Assembly: GCA_903885885.1 (NCBI GenBank)
Contig: CAISKJ010001675.1
Location: 1-10,183 of the forward strand
Direction: 5' to 3'
Length of the DNA stretch: 10,183 nucleotides
DNA from: an uncultured delta proteobacterium
GTDB taxonomy: Bacteria; Myxococcota_A; Polyangia; Polyangiales; Ga0077539
Shown here: positions 1-6,238 of the stretch, piece after piece
How the letters are laid out: each line of letters begins with the position of its first letter
Position numbering within the stretch: position 1 is the stretch's first letter
The notes under the pieces: model-generated
Databases searched by the model: none
Seen by the model: the letters and a program-made list of their open reading frames with translations, nothing else
What the model was told of the DNA's origin: nothing
Translations under genes and position numbers: made by a program

Positions 1-1432
1 CCTCGGCGCACGCGTTGCCACAGGCGCCGCAGTTGGTGTCGCTGGCGCCGATGTTCACCTCGCAGCCGTTGGCGGCCGCGCGGTCGCAGTCGGCGAAGCC
101 CGCCGCGCACGCGCCCACCACGCACGCGCCGCTCGCGCAGGCCTGCGTGGCCACGTTGGCGAGCGCGCAGGCGCCGCCGCACGCGCCGCAGTTGCGCGGG
201 TCGAAGCTCGTGCTGGTGCACGCGCCGCCGCAGCTGGTGAGCCCCGCCCCGCAGTTGGTGGCGCAGACGCCCGCGGCGCACACCTGCCCCGCCGGACACG
301 CGGCCGACGAAGACGCCGTGCCGCAGCGCCCGCAGTGGGTGTTGTCGCGCGCGAGGTCGACCTCGCAGCCGTTGGCCGGGTTGCCGTCGCAGTCGGCGAA
401 GCCCGCGTTGCAGGCGCCGAGCGCGCACGCGCCCGCGGCGCAGGTGCCGCCCGCGTTGGCGAAGCGGCACGCGAGGCCGCAGGCGCCGCAGTTGTTCGCG
501 TCGGCGCCGCGCACCTCGGCCTCGCAGCCGTTGGCCGGGTTGCCGTCGCAGTCGGCGAAGCCGGCGTCGCAGGCGCCCACCACGCAGGCGCCGCCCGCGC
601 AGGCGTTCACCGACGCGCGGGGGAGCGCGCAGCGGGCGCCGCACGCGCCGCAGTTGCTCGGGTCGGTGTCGGTGCTCACGCAGCCGCCGGCGCACTCGCT
701 GAGCCCGGGGCCGCACGAGGCCTGGCAGGTGCCCGTGGAGCACACCTGCCCCGCGCCGCACGCGTTGGCGCAGGTGCCGCAGTTGCGCACGTCGGTCTGC
801 AGGTCGCGGCAGGCGCCGCTGCAGAGCGTCTGGCTCGTGACGCACGAGACGGCGCACACCCCGTCGAGGCAGGTGTTGCCCGCGGGGCACTGCGCGCCGC
901 ACGCGCCGCAGTTGCGCTCGTCGGAGCGCGTGTCGGCGCAGTAGCGCCCGACGCCCGCGTCGCCCGCGCCCGCGTCGCCGTCGGCGTTGCACGTGGTGAG
1001 GGGCGCGGCGCAGGTGAGCCCGCAGGCGCCCTGGGTGCACACCTGGCCGTCGGCGCAGGCGTTGCCGCACGCGCCGCAGTTGGCGTTGTCGTTGAGCACG
1101 TTGACGCACCGGGCGCCGCACGCGCGCTCGCCCGCGGCGCAGGGCGTCTGGCAGCGGCCTTCGGCGCAGGGGACGCCCGCGGCGCAGGCGTTGCCGCACG
1201 CGCCGCAGTGCGCGGGCTCCGTCGCGAGGTTGACGCAGCGACCGGCGCAGAGCGTGGCGCCCGTGGAGCACGTGACGGGCGCGTCGACGGTGACGTCGGT
1301 CGAGGCCTTCGCGTCGGCGGGCCGCGCCGCGTCGGGCGCGTCGACCACGGCCGAGCCGCTACACGCGGCGAGCGCGAGGAGCACGGTGGAGAGGCACGGG
1401 TGCGCAGCCTTCGGGTGACTCGTTCGGATCAT
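1..1432 (-). CDS. Cys-rich repeat lipoprotein (C-terminus beyond left edge)
   Basis: The visible part has 477 codons and no stop before the left edge. The ATG at 1432-1430 is preceded in frame by a TAA six codons upstream, so this is the earliest ATG; no clear Shine-Dalgarno is visible. The N-terminus has a basic stretch (R3, K8), a hydrophobic core and a lipobox LAAC with Cys24, so it is a predicted lipoprotein. A short Asp/Ala-rich linker follows. The rest is at least nine Cys modules centred on (N/H)CGxCG or close variants, one being NCGTCA. Three also contain a longer unit, FADCD followed by NGCE. The seventh module is irregular: HCGRCG is followed by TASSS before the next Cys. Such proteins are common in myxobacterial secretomes and are often misnamed by automatic annotation. 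The role is unknown; an extracellular, disulfide-stabilised surface protein is the inference. The nearest upstream gene on the strand is the DUF1501 gene, 153 bases away, so it probably has its own promoter. Confidence 0.87.
   Translation of the reverse strand, partial: MIRTSHPKAAHPCLSTVLLALAACSGSAVVDAPDAARPADAKASTDVTVDAPVTCSTGATLCAGRCVNLATEPAHCGACGNACAAGVPCAEGRCQTPCAAGERACGARCVNVLNDNANCGACGNACADGQVCTQGACGLTCAAPLTTCNADGDAGAGDAGVGRYCADTRSDERNCGACGAQCPAGNTCLDGVCAVSCVTSQTLCSGACRDLQTDVRNCGTCANACGAGQVCSTGTCQASCGPGLSECAGGCVSTDTDPSNCGACGARCALPRASVNACAGGACVVGACDAGFADCDGNPANGCEAEVRGADANNCGACGLACRFANAGGTCAAGACALGACNAGFADCDGNPANGCEVDLARDNTHCGRCGTASSSAACPAGQVCAAGVCATNCGAGLTSCGGACTSTSFDPRNCGACGGACALANVATQACASGACVVGACAAGFADCDRAAANGCEVNIGASDTNCGACGNACAE
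361..403 (-). repeat. 43-bp direct repeat inside the Cys-rich gene, copy 1
   Basis: These 43 bases are identical to 520-562, with a period of 159 bases (53 codons). They code for the FADCD...NGCE part of a Cys module. A third, diverged copy lies at 58-100. Nucleotide identity, not just protein similarity, points to recent duplication or gene conversion between modules. Confidence 0.85.
520..562 (-). repeat. 43-bp direct repeat inside the Cys-rich gene, copy 2
   Basis: This is the identical partner of 361-403, in the same frame and coding the same module segment. The spacing is a whole number of codons, so unequal crossing-over between the copies would remove or add one 53-residue module in frame. 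Confidence 0.85.
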
Positions 1433-1472
1433 TGGGCTGGTAACTGCTTACACCACGATTGGCATTTTCTCG

Positions 1473-1490
1473 AATGGCATCGACGCCATT
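1473..1490. promoter_or_regulatory. Palindrome upstream of the Cys-rich lipoprotein (possible operator)
   Basis: The 18 bases read AATGGC-ATCGAC-GCCATT. The six-base arms are perfect inverted repeats and the centre is itself near-palindromic around TCGA. The site lies about 41-58 bases upstream of the ATG at 1432, within the most AT-rich part of the window, where a promoter would be expected. A second TGGCAT at 1460-1465 lies 15 bases from the one at 1475-1480. No convincing -35/-10 pair or sigma-54 site was found. The regulator is unknown. Confidence 0.4.
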
Positions 1491-1541
1491 TCGCGATTGT
1501 TGTCCATCGAGGCTTGACACAGTCGACGTAACCCGTGGCGG

Positions 1542-1558
1542 CCCGCCGCACAGGCGGG
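1542..1558 (-). terminator. Weak hairpin after the DUF1501 gene
   Basis: CCCGCC, a five-base loop and GGCGGG form a six-pair GC stem 28 bases past the DUF1501 stop codon. There is no T tract after it on the minus strand, so if it acts in termination it is not a standard intrinsic terminator. Such stems are frequent by chance in DNA this GC-rich. Confidence 0.25.
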
Positions 1559-1585
1559 GCGGCATCGGGGGTCGCGGGCGGGCGG

Positions 1586-2962
1586 TCAGGCGCGCAGGAG
1601 CGGGCGAACGATCTCGCCGTCGCGCATGTAGCGCCGCGGATCGACGCCGAAGGCGCCGAGGAAGGTGGCGAGGAGGTCGGGCGGCGCGATGGCGCGCATG
1701 CCGTCGGAGAACATCCCCGACGGTCGCGGCAGGAGCTGGTCGGGGTCGGAGCTGCCGTAGACGAAGTTGGACCGGAACGCGGGCGAGATGATGAGCGCCG
1801 AGCCGTTGGGGTAGTGGTCGCGGCCGCCCGAGAGGTTGATCTGCGGGGTGCGGCAGAACTCGCTCACCACGAGCACGTGGGTGTGGGCCGCGAGGCGCTC
1901 GCCGGTGAGGGTGGGGTGCGGCGTCGCGTCGAGCGTTCGCACGAGGCGCGCGAGAATGGCGAAGAGCTCTTGCTGGAGCGCGCCCTGGTTTCGGTAGTTG
2001 GTGTTGTGCGTGTCGAAGCTGCCGATGGAGAAGCTCACGCATCGCATGACGTTGCGCTTCATGGCCTCGACGGCGAACGCTGCGTTGACGGCGCCGGACT
2101 GAAAGAAGCGGTAGCGCGCGCCCGCGGCGGTGGGCACGAGCGTGGGGTAGAGGGAGGCGAGGGCGGCGCCGTCGAACACCGCGCGGAGGTTGCTCTGGAG
2201 CATGCGCCGCAGGCCCTCGTACTGGAGCCCCATGCCGTTGAACACGTCGGGGTACTGCTGCCGCGCGGCGAGGTCGCGCGCCTCGCGGGTGAGGAGGGCG
2301 GTGACGGCGTCGCGGTCGGCGGCGGAGGTGAAGAGCTCGGAGCGGTTGAGCGAGCGCCCCACGGTGTCGACGCTGCCCGTGCGAAGGGGCATGGCGCGGC
2401 GGTCGAGGTTGGGGCCCACGAACCACGACGGGAAGTTCATGGAGATGAGCGGGAAGAGCGCCTCGCGGCCGAACTCGTTGGCGATGAGGGTATCGATGCT
2501 CGACTCGGGCGAGCGACCGCCGGCGAGGTGTCGCCCGGTGGCGGCGAAGACCGTCCCGTCGGGGTGGCTCACGGTGTTTACCGCGATGCCGTTGACCACG
2601 GTGAGGCGGTCGTAGAGGGCGGCGAGCTCACCGATGGCGGGCCCGAAGGTGATGTTCGACCCGCTCGGTCGCACGGGGCGAAAGGTCTGCGAGTCGGCGT
2701 CGAGGGGCGCGTCGGTCCACTGGTCGAGGGAGGCCGCGTCGAGCACGTCGGTGTTGGGCGGCTCGATGAGACCGCGGCGCTCGTTGCGCGGGTCGAGGCC
2801 CAGCATCACATCCCACGCGCCCGCCGCGTGGATGAACACAAAGAACTCGTTGGCTCCGTCGGGCGGGTCGGCGAGGGCCTCGAGCGGAAACTGCGTGGCG
2901 GCACCGGCGGCGGTGGCGCCCGCGAGCACCTTGAGGAACCTCCTGCGAGACGTGTCGGTCAT
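1586..2962 (-). CDS. DUF1501 family protein, Tat-exported
   Basis: The protein has 458 residues, a usual length for the family. It starts with a twin-arginine signal (TSRRRFLK, residues 4-11) and a hydrophobic stretch ending near ALA at 29-31, so it is probably exported folded by the Tat pathway. DUF1501 belongs to the alkaline-phosphatase/sulfatase-like superfamily but its substrate is generally unknown. Family signatures seen: FVFIHAAGAWD (41-51), FDTHN (316-320), SEFCRTP (367-373) and GGRDHYPNG (379-387). The usual SEFGRT motif has Cys370 in place of Gly. The start is well supported: AGAGGAG at 2976-2970 lies seven bases before the ATG and overlaps the TGA of the preceding gene, which implies translational coupling. 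It is the last gene of a three-gene operon. Pairing of DUF1501 proteins with DUF1549/1588/1585-type proteins is also seen in planctomycetes and other myxobacteria. Confidence 0.93.
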   Translation of the reverse strand: MTDTSRRRFLKVLAGATAAGAATQFPLEALADPPDGANEFFVFIHAAGAWDVMLGLDPRNERRGLIEPPNTDVLDAASLDQWTDAPLDADSQTFRPVRPSGSNITFGPAIGELAALYDRLTVVNGIAVNTVSHPDGTVFAATGRHLAGGRSPESSIDTLIANEFGREALFPLISMNFPSWFVGPNLDRRAMPLRTGSVDTVGRSLNRSELFTSAADRDAVTALLTREARDLAARQQYPDVFNGMGLQYEGLRRMLQSNLRAVFDGAALASLYPTLVPTAAGARYRFFQSGAVNAAFAVEAMKRNVMRCVSFSIGSFDTHNTNYRNQGALQQELFAILARLVRTLDATPHPTLTGERLAAHTHVLVVSEFCRTPQINLSGGRDHYPNGSALIISPAFRSNFVYGSSDPDQLLPRPSGMFSDGMRAIAPPDLLATFLGAFGVDPRRYMRDGEIVRPLLRA

Positions 2963-2969
2963 GGCGGCG

Positions 2970-2976
2970 CTCCTCT
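2970..2976 (-). promoter_or_regulatory. Shine-Dalgarno of the DUF1501 gene, overlapping upstream stop
   Basis: The minus strand reads AGAGGAG, seven bases from the ATG at 2962. Its first base is the last base of the TGA stop (2978-2976) of the upstream lipoprotein gene. This fixes the DUF1501 start and suggests ribosomes re-initiate there. Confidence 0.8.
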
Positions 2977-3719
2977 CAGTACGCGTGAAATTCGGGGTGA
3001 CGCAGGAGGCCGTAACAGACCGTGGCCCATCCCGCCTGCTCGGGCGTGAAGCGCGACGCGGGCGCCCCCGTGGCCCGATGGCGCGCGACGGTGCCCTGGT
3101 ACAGCGCGAAGAAGCGACGCGTGCGGTCGGTCTGCGCGAGGCGCGCGGGGTAGGCCAGAAACGTTCGATGGAGCACGTCGAAGCGCGGCGCGAAGTCGGT
3201 CTCCGTGAGGTTCGCGGGGGTGCCGTCGAAGGCGAACACCACGCGCTGCGCGAGGGGGAGCGTGCCGCGCAGATCGCGCTCGACGGCGCGGTCGCAGAGG
3301 GCCACGCCGAGGCGCTCGAAGGTGGCCATCATGAGCGCGTTGGTCTGGTTGCCGCGGGGCTGATCAACGCGGTAGTCGGGCAGGCCGAGGGCGGCGAGGT
3401 AGTCGTTCCACGCGTCGAAGAGGGCGGAGCCGTCGGCGCCGCGGGCGCGCGTCTGCACCTCGAGGGGCGCGAGGTTGCCGAAGAGGGCGAGGTACGAGCG
3501 AATGTAAGTCTCCGCGGGCATGAGCCGCGGGCCCTCTTTGCGGGTGGCGTCTTGCGTGAGCGTCTCGTGCCCCGGAATCGACGTGACGGGCACCGCCTGC
3601 ACGGGCGCGGGGCCCGCGTCGGTCGGTGTTGGCGCGGGCGCGGGCGCGGTCGACGGCGCGGCGTCGCAGGCGCCGAGCGCGAGGGTGAGCGCGGCGAGCG
3701 CGAAGGTGCAGCGGATCAT
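2976..3719 (-). CDS. Small lipoprotein between the DUF1588-like and DUF1501 genes, function unknown
   Basis: The protein has 247 residues. The start ATG at 3719 overlaps the preceding TGA as ATGA, the usual sign of translational coupling. The frame stays open much further upstream, but that region is antisense to nothing and simply overlaps the real upstream gene in another frame. The N-terminus has a short signal with lipobox LGAC (Cys18) followed by Asp. A Pro/Ala/Thr linker (about 19-45) leads to a mostly helical domain. Apart from the lipid Cys there are only two cysteines, in VALCDRAV and TVCYGLL, and no CxxCH, so it is not a cytochrome c. The C-terminal CYGLLRHPEFHAY recalls the end of DUF1549/DUF1585-type proteins, which often finish with a 'hPeF' segment; this is a weak resemblance only. 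Its fixed place between the two partner genes suggests it anchors or bridges them at a membrane. Confidence 0.85.
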   Translation of the reverse strand: MIRCTFALAALTLALGACDAAPSTAPAPAPTPTDAGPAPVQAVPVTSIPGHETLTQDATRKEGPRLMPAETYIRSYLALFGNLAPLEVQTRARGADGSALFDAWNDYLAALGLPDYRVDQPRGNQTNALMMATFERLGVALCDRAVERDLRGTLPLAQRVVFAFDGTPANLTETDFAPRFDVLHRTFLAYPARLAQTDRTRRFFALYQGTVARHRATGAPASRFTPEQAGWATVCYGLLRHPEFHAY

Positions 3720-5635
3720 GGCGAGGCCCCCTGGCGCCAGGTGTCGGAGTCGAGGTTGTTGGCGTTGCGGTACGCGTCGGAGAGCACCACCGCGCGGACC
3801 AGCGCGCGCATGCGGTAGCCGCCCGCGGAGAAGGTCTGCGAGAGGCCGCTCGTGAGGGGCGCGTCGTCGACGCCGAGGGAGCGACCGAGGAAGGCCGAGG
3901 CGACGTTCTCGGCCGCGCACGCGGCGAACTCGGGGCTCTGCGTGATGGCGCGCGCGGCGCCGATCGGGCCCGCGTCGGCGTTGGCGGCGGAGCCGTACGC
4001 GCTGCGCAGCATGCCCATCGAGGCGCTCGAAAAAGCGGGGTCGTAGAAGGCCCGACAGGTGGCCGACATGGCCGCCGCGGTGGCGCCCGCGCACATGGGG
4101 TTCATCACCGGAAAGCGCGCCGCGGGGAGCCACGTCCAGTCGTTCTCGGCGACGCGGGTGAAGTAGGCCGCGAGGGGCTCGAGCGTGGCGTGGCACGCGG
4201 CGCAGCCCGGTCGGCGCATGAGGTCGGGCTCCGTCGAGGGCGCGAGCTGCACGTTCTCGGCGACGAAGTCGCGGCAGAGAAATGCGTTGTAGAGCACGTG
4301 GGCGCGGGCCCGGCGCGAGCCGTACTTCACCAGAAACGCAGGCATGGTGAGCAGGCCCGACGCGTTGGGCCCGCGGTCGGCGACGCGCGTCCACGTGGCG
4401 GTGTCGTGCGGGAGGAGCGCGCTCGGGACGCGCGCAGGGTCGAAGAGGCCTTCGGGCTGTGTGTACCCGAGGGTGATGGCCGACGCCGAGCAGCAGCTCG
4501 CCGCAGCGTGGTGCTTGTAGAACGTCGCGAGGGGGCCGTTGACCCAGGTGTCGCGCGCCGTGAGCACGTCGCGAAAGTCTCGGTCGTCGCTCACCATGTG
4601 CTCGATGAAGCGCTGCGCCTCCTGCGACCACCAGAAGAGGTTCCAGTCGTCTTGCGCCTGCGATGCCTGGTCGAGCGGGTCGTCGGGCCCGAGCGGCGCG
4701 CGCGTCGGAAACGTGAACGCCGGGGGGTTGGTGCCCGAGTTTGCGCCGGGCATGCAGCGCTCGAGGCCCGGCCCGCAGCCGCAGTCGGCGCTCGACCGGA
4801 AGGCCACGTCGCCGCTGCACGCGAGGGGCATCCCCGCGTTGGTGCGCGCCCACGCGCTCTCGGCGGGAACGTTGATGATGCGGCCGAAGGGCGGCGTCGC
4901 GGGCCGCGGTCGGTTGGCGAAGTACACCGTGCCCGTGGCCGCGGTCGATGCCTCCTCGCGGCACACGCGCACCGCGGCCGTGACGGTGGTGCCGTCGGGC
5001 TCCTGCTGCAGCTGTGTGATGGGCGCAAAGTTGGGGAAGCGCGTGGCCCACGCGCTGGCGTTGAAGCGGTCGGCGGGCGCGGCGGCGCGGTAATCGCGGT
5101 AGAGCCACCAGGGGCGCACCAGCACGGTGCGCGCGGCGAGCGTCGCCGCGGTGACGCGCGTAGGCGTGCCCCGCTGCGCGCCCGTGGTGTCGATGGTGAC
5201 GCCCGACTCGGCCGCGGTGAGGCAGAAATCGCCGTCGGTCTCGGGCCGCGAGCGCCGCTGATTGAAGCGATAGTAGACGTACTCGGGCGTGCCGTCGGGC
5301 CCAAGAATCTGCTGGCGGCGCAGCACGATCGACTGCGGGTTGAACTGCACCGCGGTGGTGATCTCGAGGCGCAGGAGGTCCATGTAGAGGGTGCGCATGC
5401 GCTCGGCCCACGCGGGCGCGCGGAGCCGCTCGTCGACCCACTGGCCCACGTCGAAGGTCGGGTCTTCGAAGCGCGCGACCTCGGCGCGCGAGGGGATGCG
5501 CCCCTGCAGGTCGATCGAGAGCGCGCGAAAGTATCGGTACTCTTGCAGCGTGCGCTCGGCGAGGGCAGGCGGCGTGAGCGCCGCGCACGCCATCGCGAGC
5601 GACGCGGACGCCAGAACGGATCGTCTTCGCACCAT
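3716..5635 (-). CDS. DUF1549/DUF1588/DUF1585-like exported protein with one c-type haem motif
   Basis: From the ATG at 5635 the protein has 639 residues. AGGAG at 5650-5646, ten bases upstream, supports this start over a GTG at 5677 or ATG at 5659. Residues 1-26 form a signal peptide (RRR, hydrophobic core, ALA). Residues 30-100 match the DUF1549 (PSCyt2) pattern: RALSIDLQGRIPSRAEV, then AWAERMRTLYMDLLRLE. Residues about 425-500 match DUF1588: GLLTMPAFL, ...LC, then RRPGCAACHATLEPLA, with the haem-binding CAACH at 478-482. Residues about 570-625 match DUF1585: AFLGRSLG ... YRMRALVRAVVLSDAYR. Between 100 and 370 lies a long insert that I do not recognise, with a Cys cluster (C285, C287, C294); CC follows at 381-382 after HH at 375-376. 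These families occur in planctomycetal and myxobacterial exported proteins of unknown function, often beside DUF1501. A periplasmic electron-transfer role is inferred from the haem motif. Confidence 0.88.
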   Translation of the reverse strand: MVRRRSVLASASLAMACAALTPPALAERTLQEYRYFRALSIDLQGRIPSRAEVARFEDPTFDVGQWVDERLRAPAWAERMRTLYMDLLRLEITTAVQFNPQSIVLRRQQILGPDGTPEYVYYRFNQRRSRPETDGDFCLTAAESGVTIDTTGAQRGTPTRVTAATLAARTVLVRPWWLYRDYRAAAPADRFNASAWATRFPNFAPITQLQQEPDGTTVTAAVRVCREEASTAATGTVYFANRPRPATPPFGRIINVPAESAWARTNAGMPLACSGDVAFRSSADCGCGPGLERCMPGANSGTNPPAFTFPTRAPLGPDDPLDQASQAQDDWNLFWWSQEAQRFIEHMVSDDRDFRDVLTARDTWVNGPLATFYKHHAAASCCSASAITLGYTQPEGLFDPARVPSALLPHDTATWTRVADRGPNASGLLTMPAFLVKYGSRRARAHVLYNAFLCRDFVAENVQLAPSTEPDLMRRPGCAACHATLEPLAAYFTRVAENDWTWLPAARFPVMNPMCAGATAAAMSATCRAFYDPAFSSASMGMLRSAYGSAANADAGPIGAARAITQSPEFAACAAENVASAFLGRSLGVDDAPLTSGLSQTFSAGGYRMRALVRAVVLSDAYRNANNLDSDTWRQGASP

Positions 5636-5645
5636 GGTGAAACCG

Positions 5646-5650
5646 CTCCT
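5646..5650 (-). promoter_or_regulatory. Shine-Dalgarno choosing the ATG at 5635
   Basis: AGGAG on the minus strand sits ten bases before the ATG at 5635. Neither of the two upstream in-frame starts (ATG 5659, GTG 5677) has a comparable site, and the 5635 start gives a normal signal peptide. Confidence 0.7.
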
Positions 5651-5737
5651 CACGCCCATGCGGCTCGGGGTCGACACCGCGCGAGGCTATCACCGCTTCG
5701 CGCCCGAGACAGACACCTCTGCTCGCGTCTTGCGCGA

Positions 5738-5760
5738 CGACGGCCCTTCGGGCACCGTCG
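5738..5760. promoter_or_regulatory. Hairpin in the divergent intergenic region
   Basis: CGACG-GCCC-TTC-GGGC-AC-CGTCG forms a nine-pair stem with a three-base loop and a two-base bulge. It ends 20 bases before the ATG at 5781 and just upstream of that gene's Shine-Dalgarno. It could be a 5' leader structure of the plus-strand gene or a binding site shared by the two divergent units. Chance is a real alternative at this GC content. No clear promoter hexamers were found in 5636-5780. Confidence 0.3.
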
Positions 5761-5767
5761 GCGCTCT

Positions 5768-5773
5768 GGAAGG
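5768..5773 (+). promoter_or_regulatory. Shine-Dalgarno of the AgmX/PglI-like gene
   Basis: GGAAGG lies seven bases before the ATG at 5781. It excludes the longer in-frame extension that starts far upstream antisense to the haem-protein gene. Confidence 0.7.
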
Positions 5774-5780
5774 TCAATCG

Positions 5781-6188
5781 ATGAGCAACCGACGCTTCGT
5801 CTCGTCTCTCGTGCTCGCGGTGCTCGCGGCGCCCGCGCTCGTGTTCGCCCAGGCGACGCCCATCGTCACCCTGAGCGGCACCGTGTCGCGCGGCCCGCTG
5901 AGCGCCGACGTGTTCAACCAGCGCCTGAGCGCCAGCGTGCCCGCGGTGCAGGCCTGCTACGCCACGGCCCTGTCGCGCGCGCCGACCCTCGCGGGCGTGC
6001 TCTCGCTCGAGGTCAGCTTCGGCACCACGGGGGCGACCACCCGCGTCGGGCCTGCGACCAACGGCGTCGCCTCGACGGTCACCGACGCCGCGCTCATCGC
6101 GTGCGTCAACGGCGTGCTCAGCGGCCTCTCGGTGCCCGCGGGCGCCGCCGCCTCGACGGGCAACAGCGTCGTCGTGTTCTCGCACTGA
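5781..6188 (+). CDS. Small secreted AgmX/PglI C-terminal domain-like protein
   Basis: The protein has 135 residues. The ATG at 5781 has GGAAGG (5768-5773) seven bases upstream. Residues 1-23 are a signal peptide (RR, hydrophobic core, likely cut after VFA). The remainder fits the domain found at the C-terminus of myxobacterial AgmX/PglI gliding-motility proteins and many stand-alone proteins: VQACYATALSRAPTLAGVLSLEVSF with Cys59, and ALIACVNGVLSGLSVPAG with Cys108. In the family the two cysteines are conserved and probably form a disulfide. The usual FP after the second Cys helix is here SVP. The long N-terminal part of AgmX is absent, so this is not AgmX itself. It lies divergent to the haem-protein operon and directly before a permease. 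The role is unknown; a periplasmic or surface binding protein is an inference. Confidence 0.85.
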   Translation: MSNRRFVSSLVLAVLAAPALVFAQATPIVTLSGTVSRGPLSADVFNQRLSASVPAVQACYATALSRAPTLAGVLSLEVSFGTTGATTRVGPATNGVASTVTDAALIACVNGVLSGLSVPAGAAASTGNSVVVFSH

Positions 6189-6238
6189 CGCGCAGCGGTT
6201 TGCACTCCAACCAGCCTCCGCTCTGGGTCGGCGACGCG

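Noticed and set aside
15..944. Plus-strand open frame of 309 codons rich in Pro/Gln/Ala and its neighbours up to 1531
   Set aside because: It is antisense to the Cys-rich lipoprotein. Its apparent repeats mirror the Cys modules, and the minus strand has the signal peptide and the conserved motif pattern.
1..1432. Possible ferredoxin or metal-cluster protein because of the many CxxC pairs
   Set aside because: The NCGxCG modules are regularly repeated, follow a lipoprotein signal and lack Cys-Pro cluster motifs. Extracellular disulfide-rich repeats explain them better.
1514..1519. TTGACA on the plus strand resembling a -35 box
   Set aside because: No matching -10 element at usual spacing, and no plus-strand gene follows.
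2976..6185. Minus-strand open frame of 1069 codons
   Set aside because: Only its last 247 codons are a real gene, with an ATGA start and lipobox. The rest overlaps the 639-residue protein in another frame and is Arg/Ala/His-rich, typical of a stop-free shadow in GC-rich DNA.
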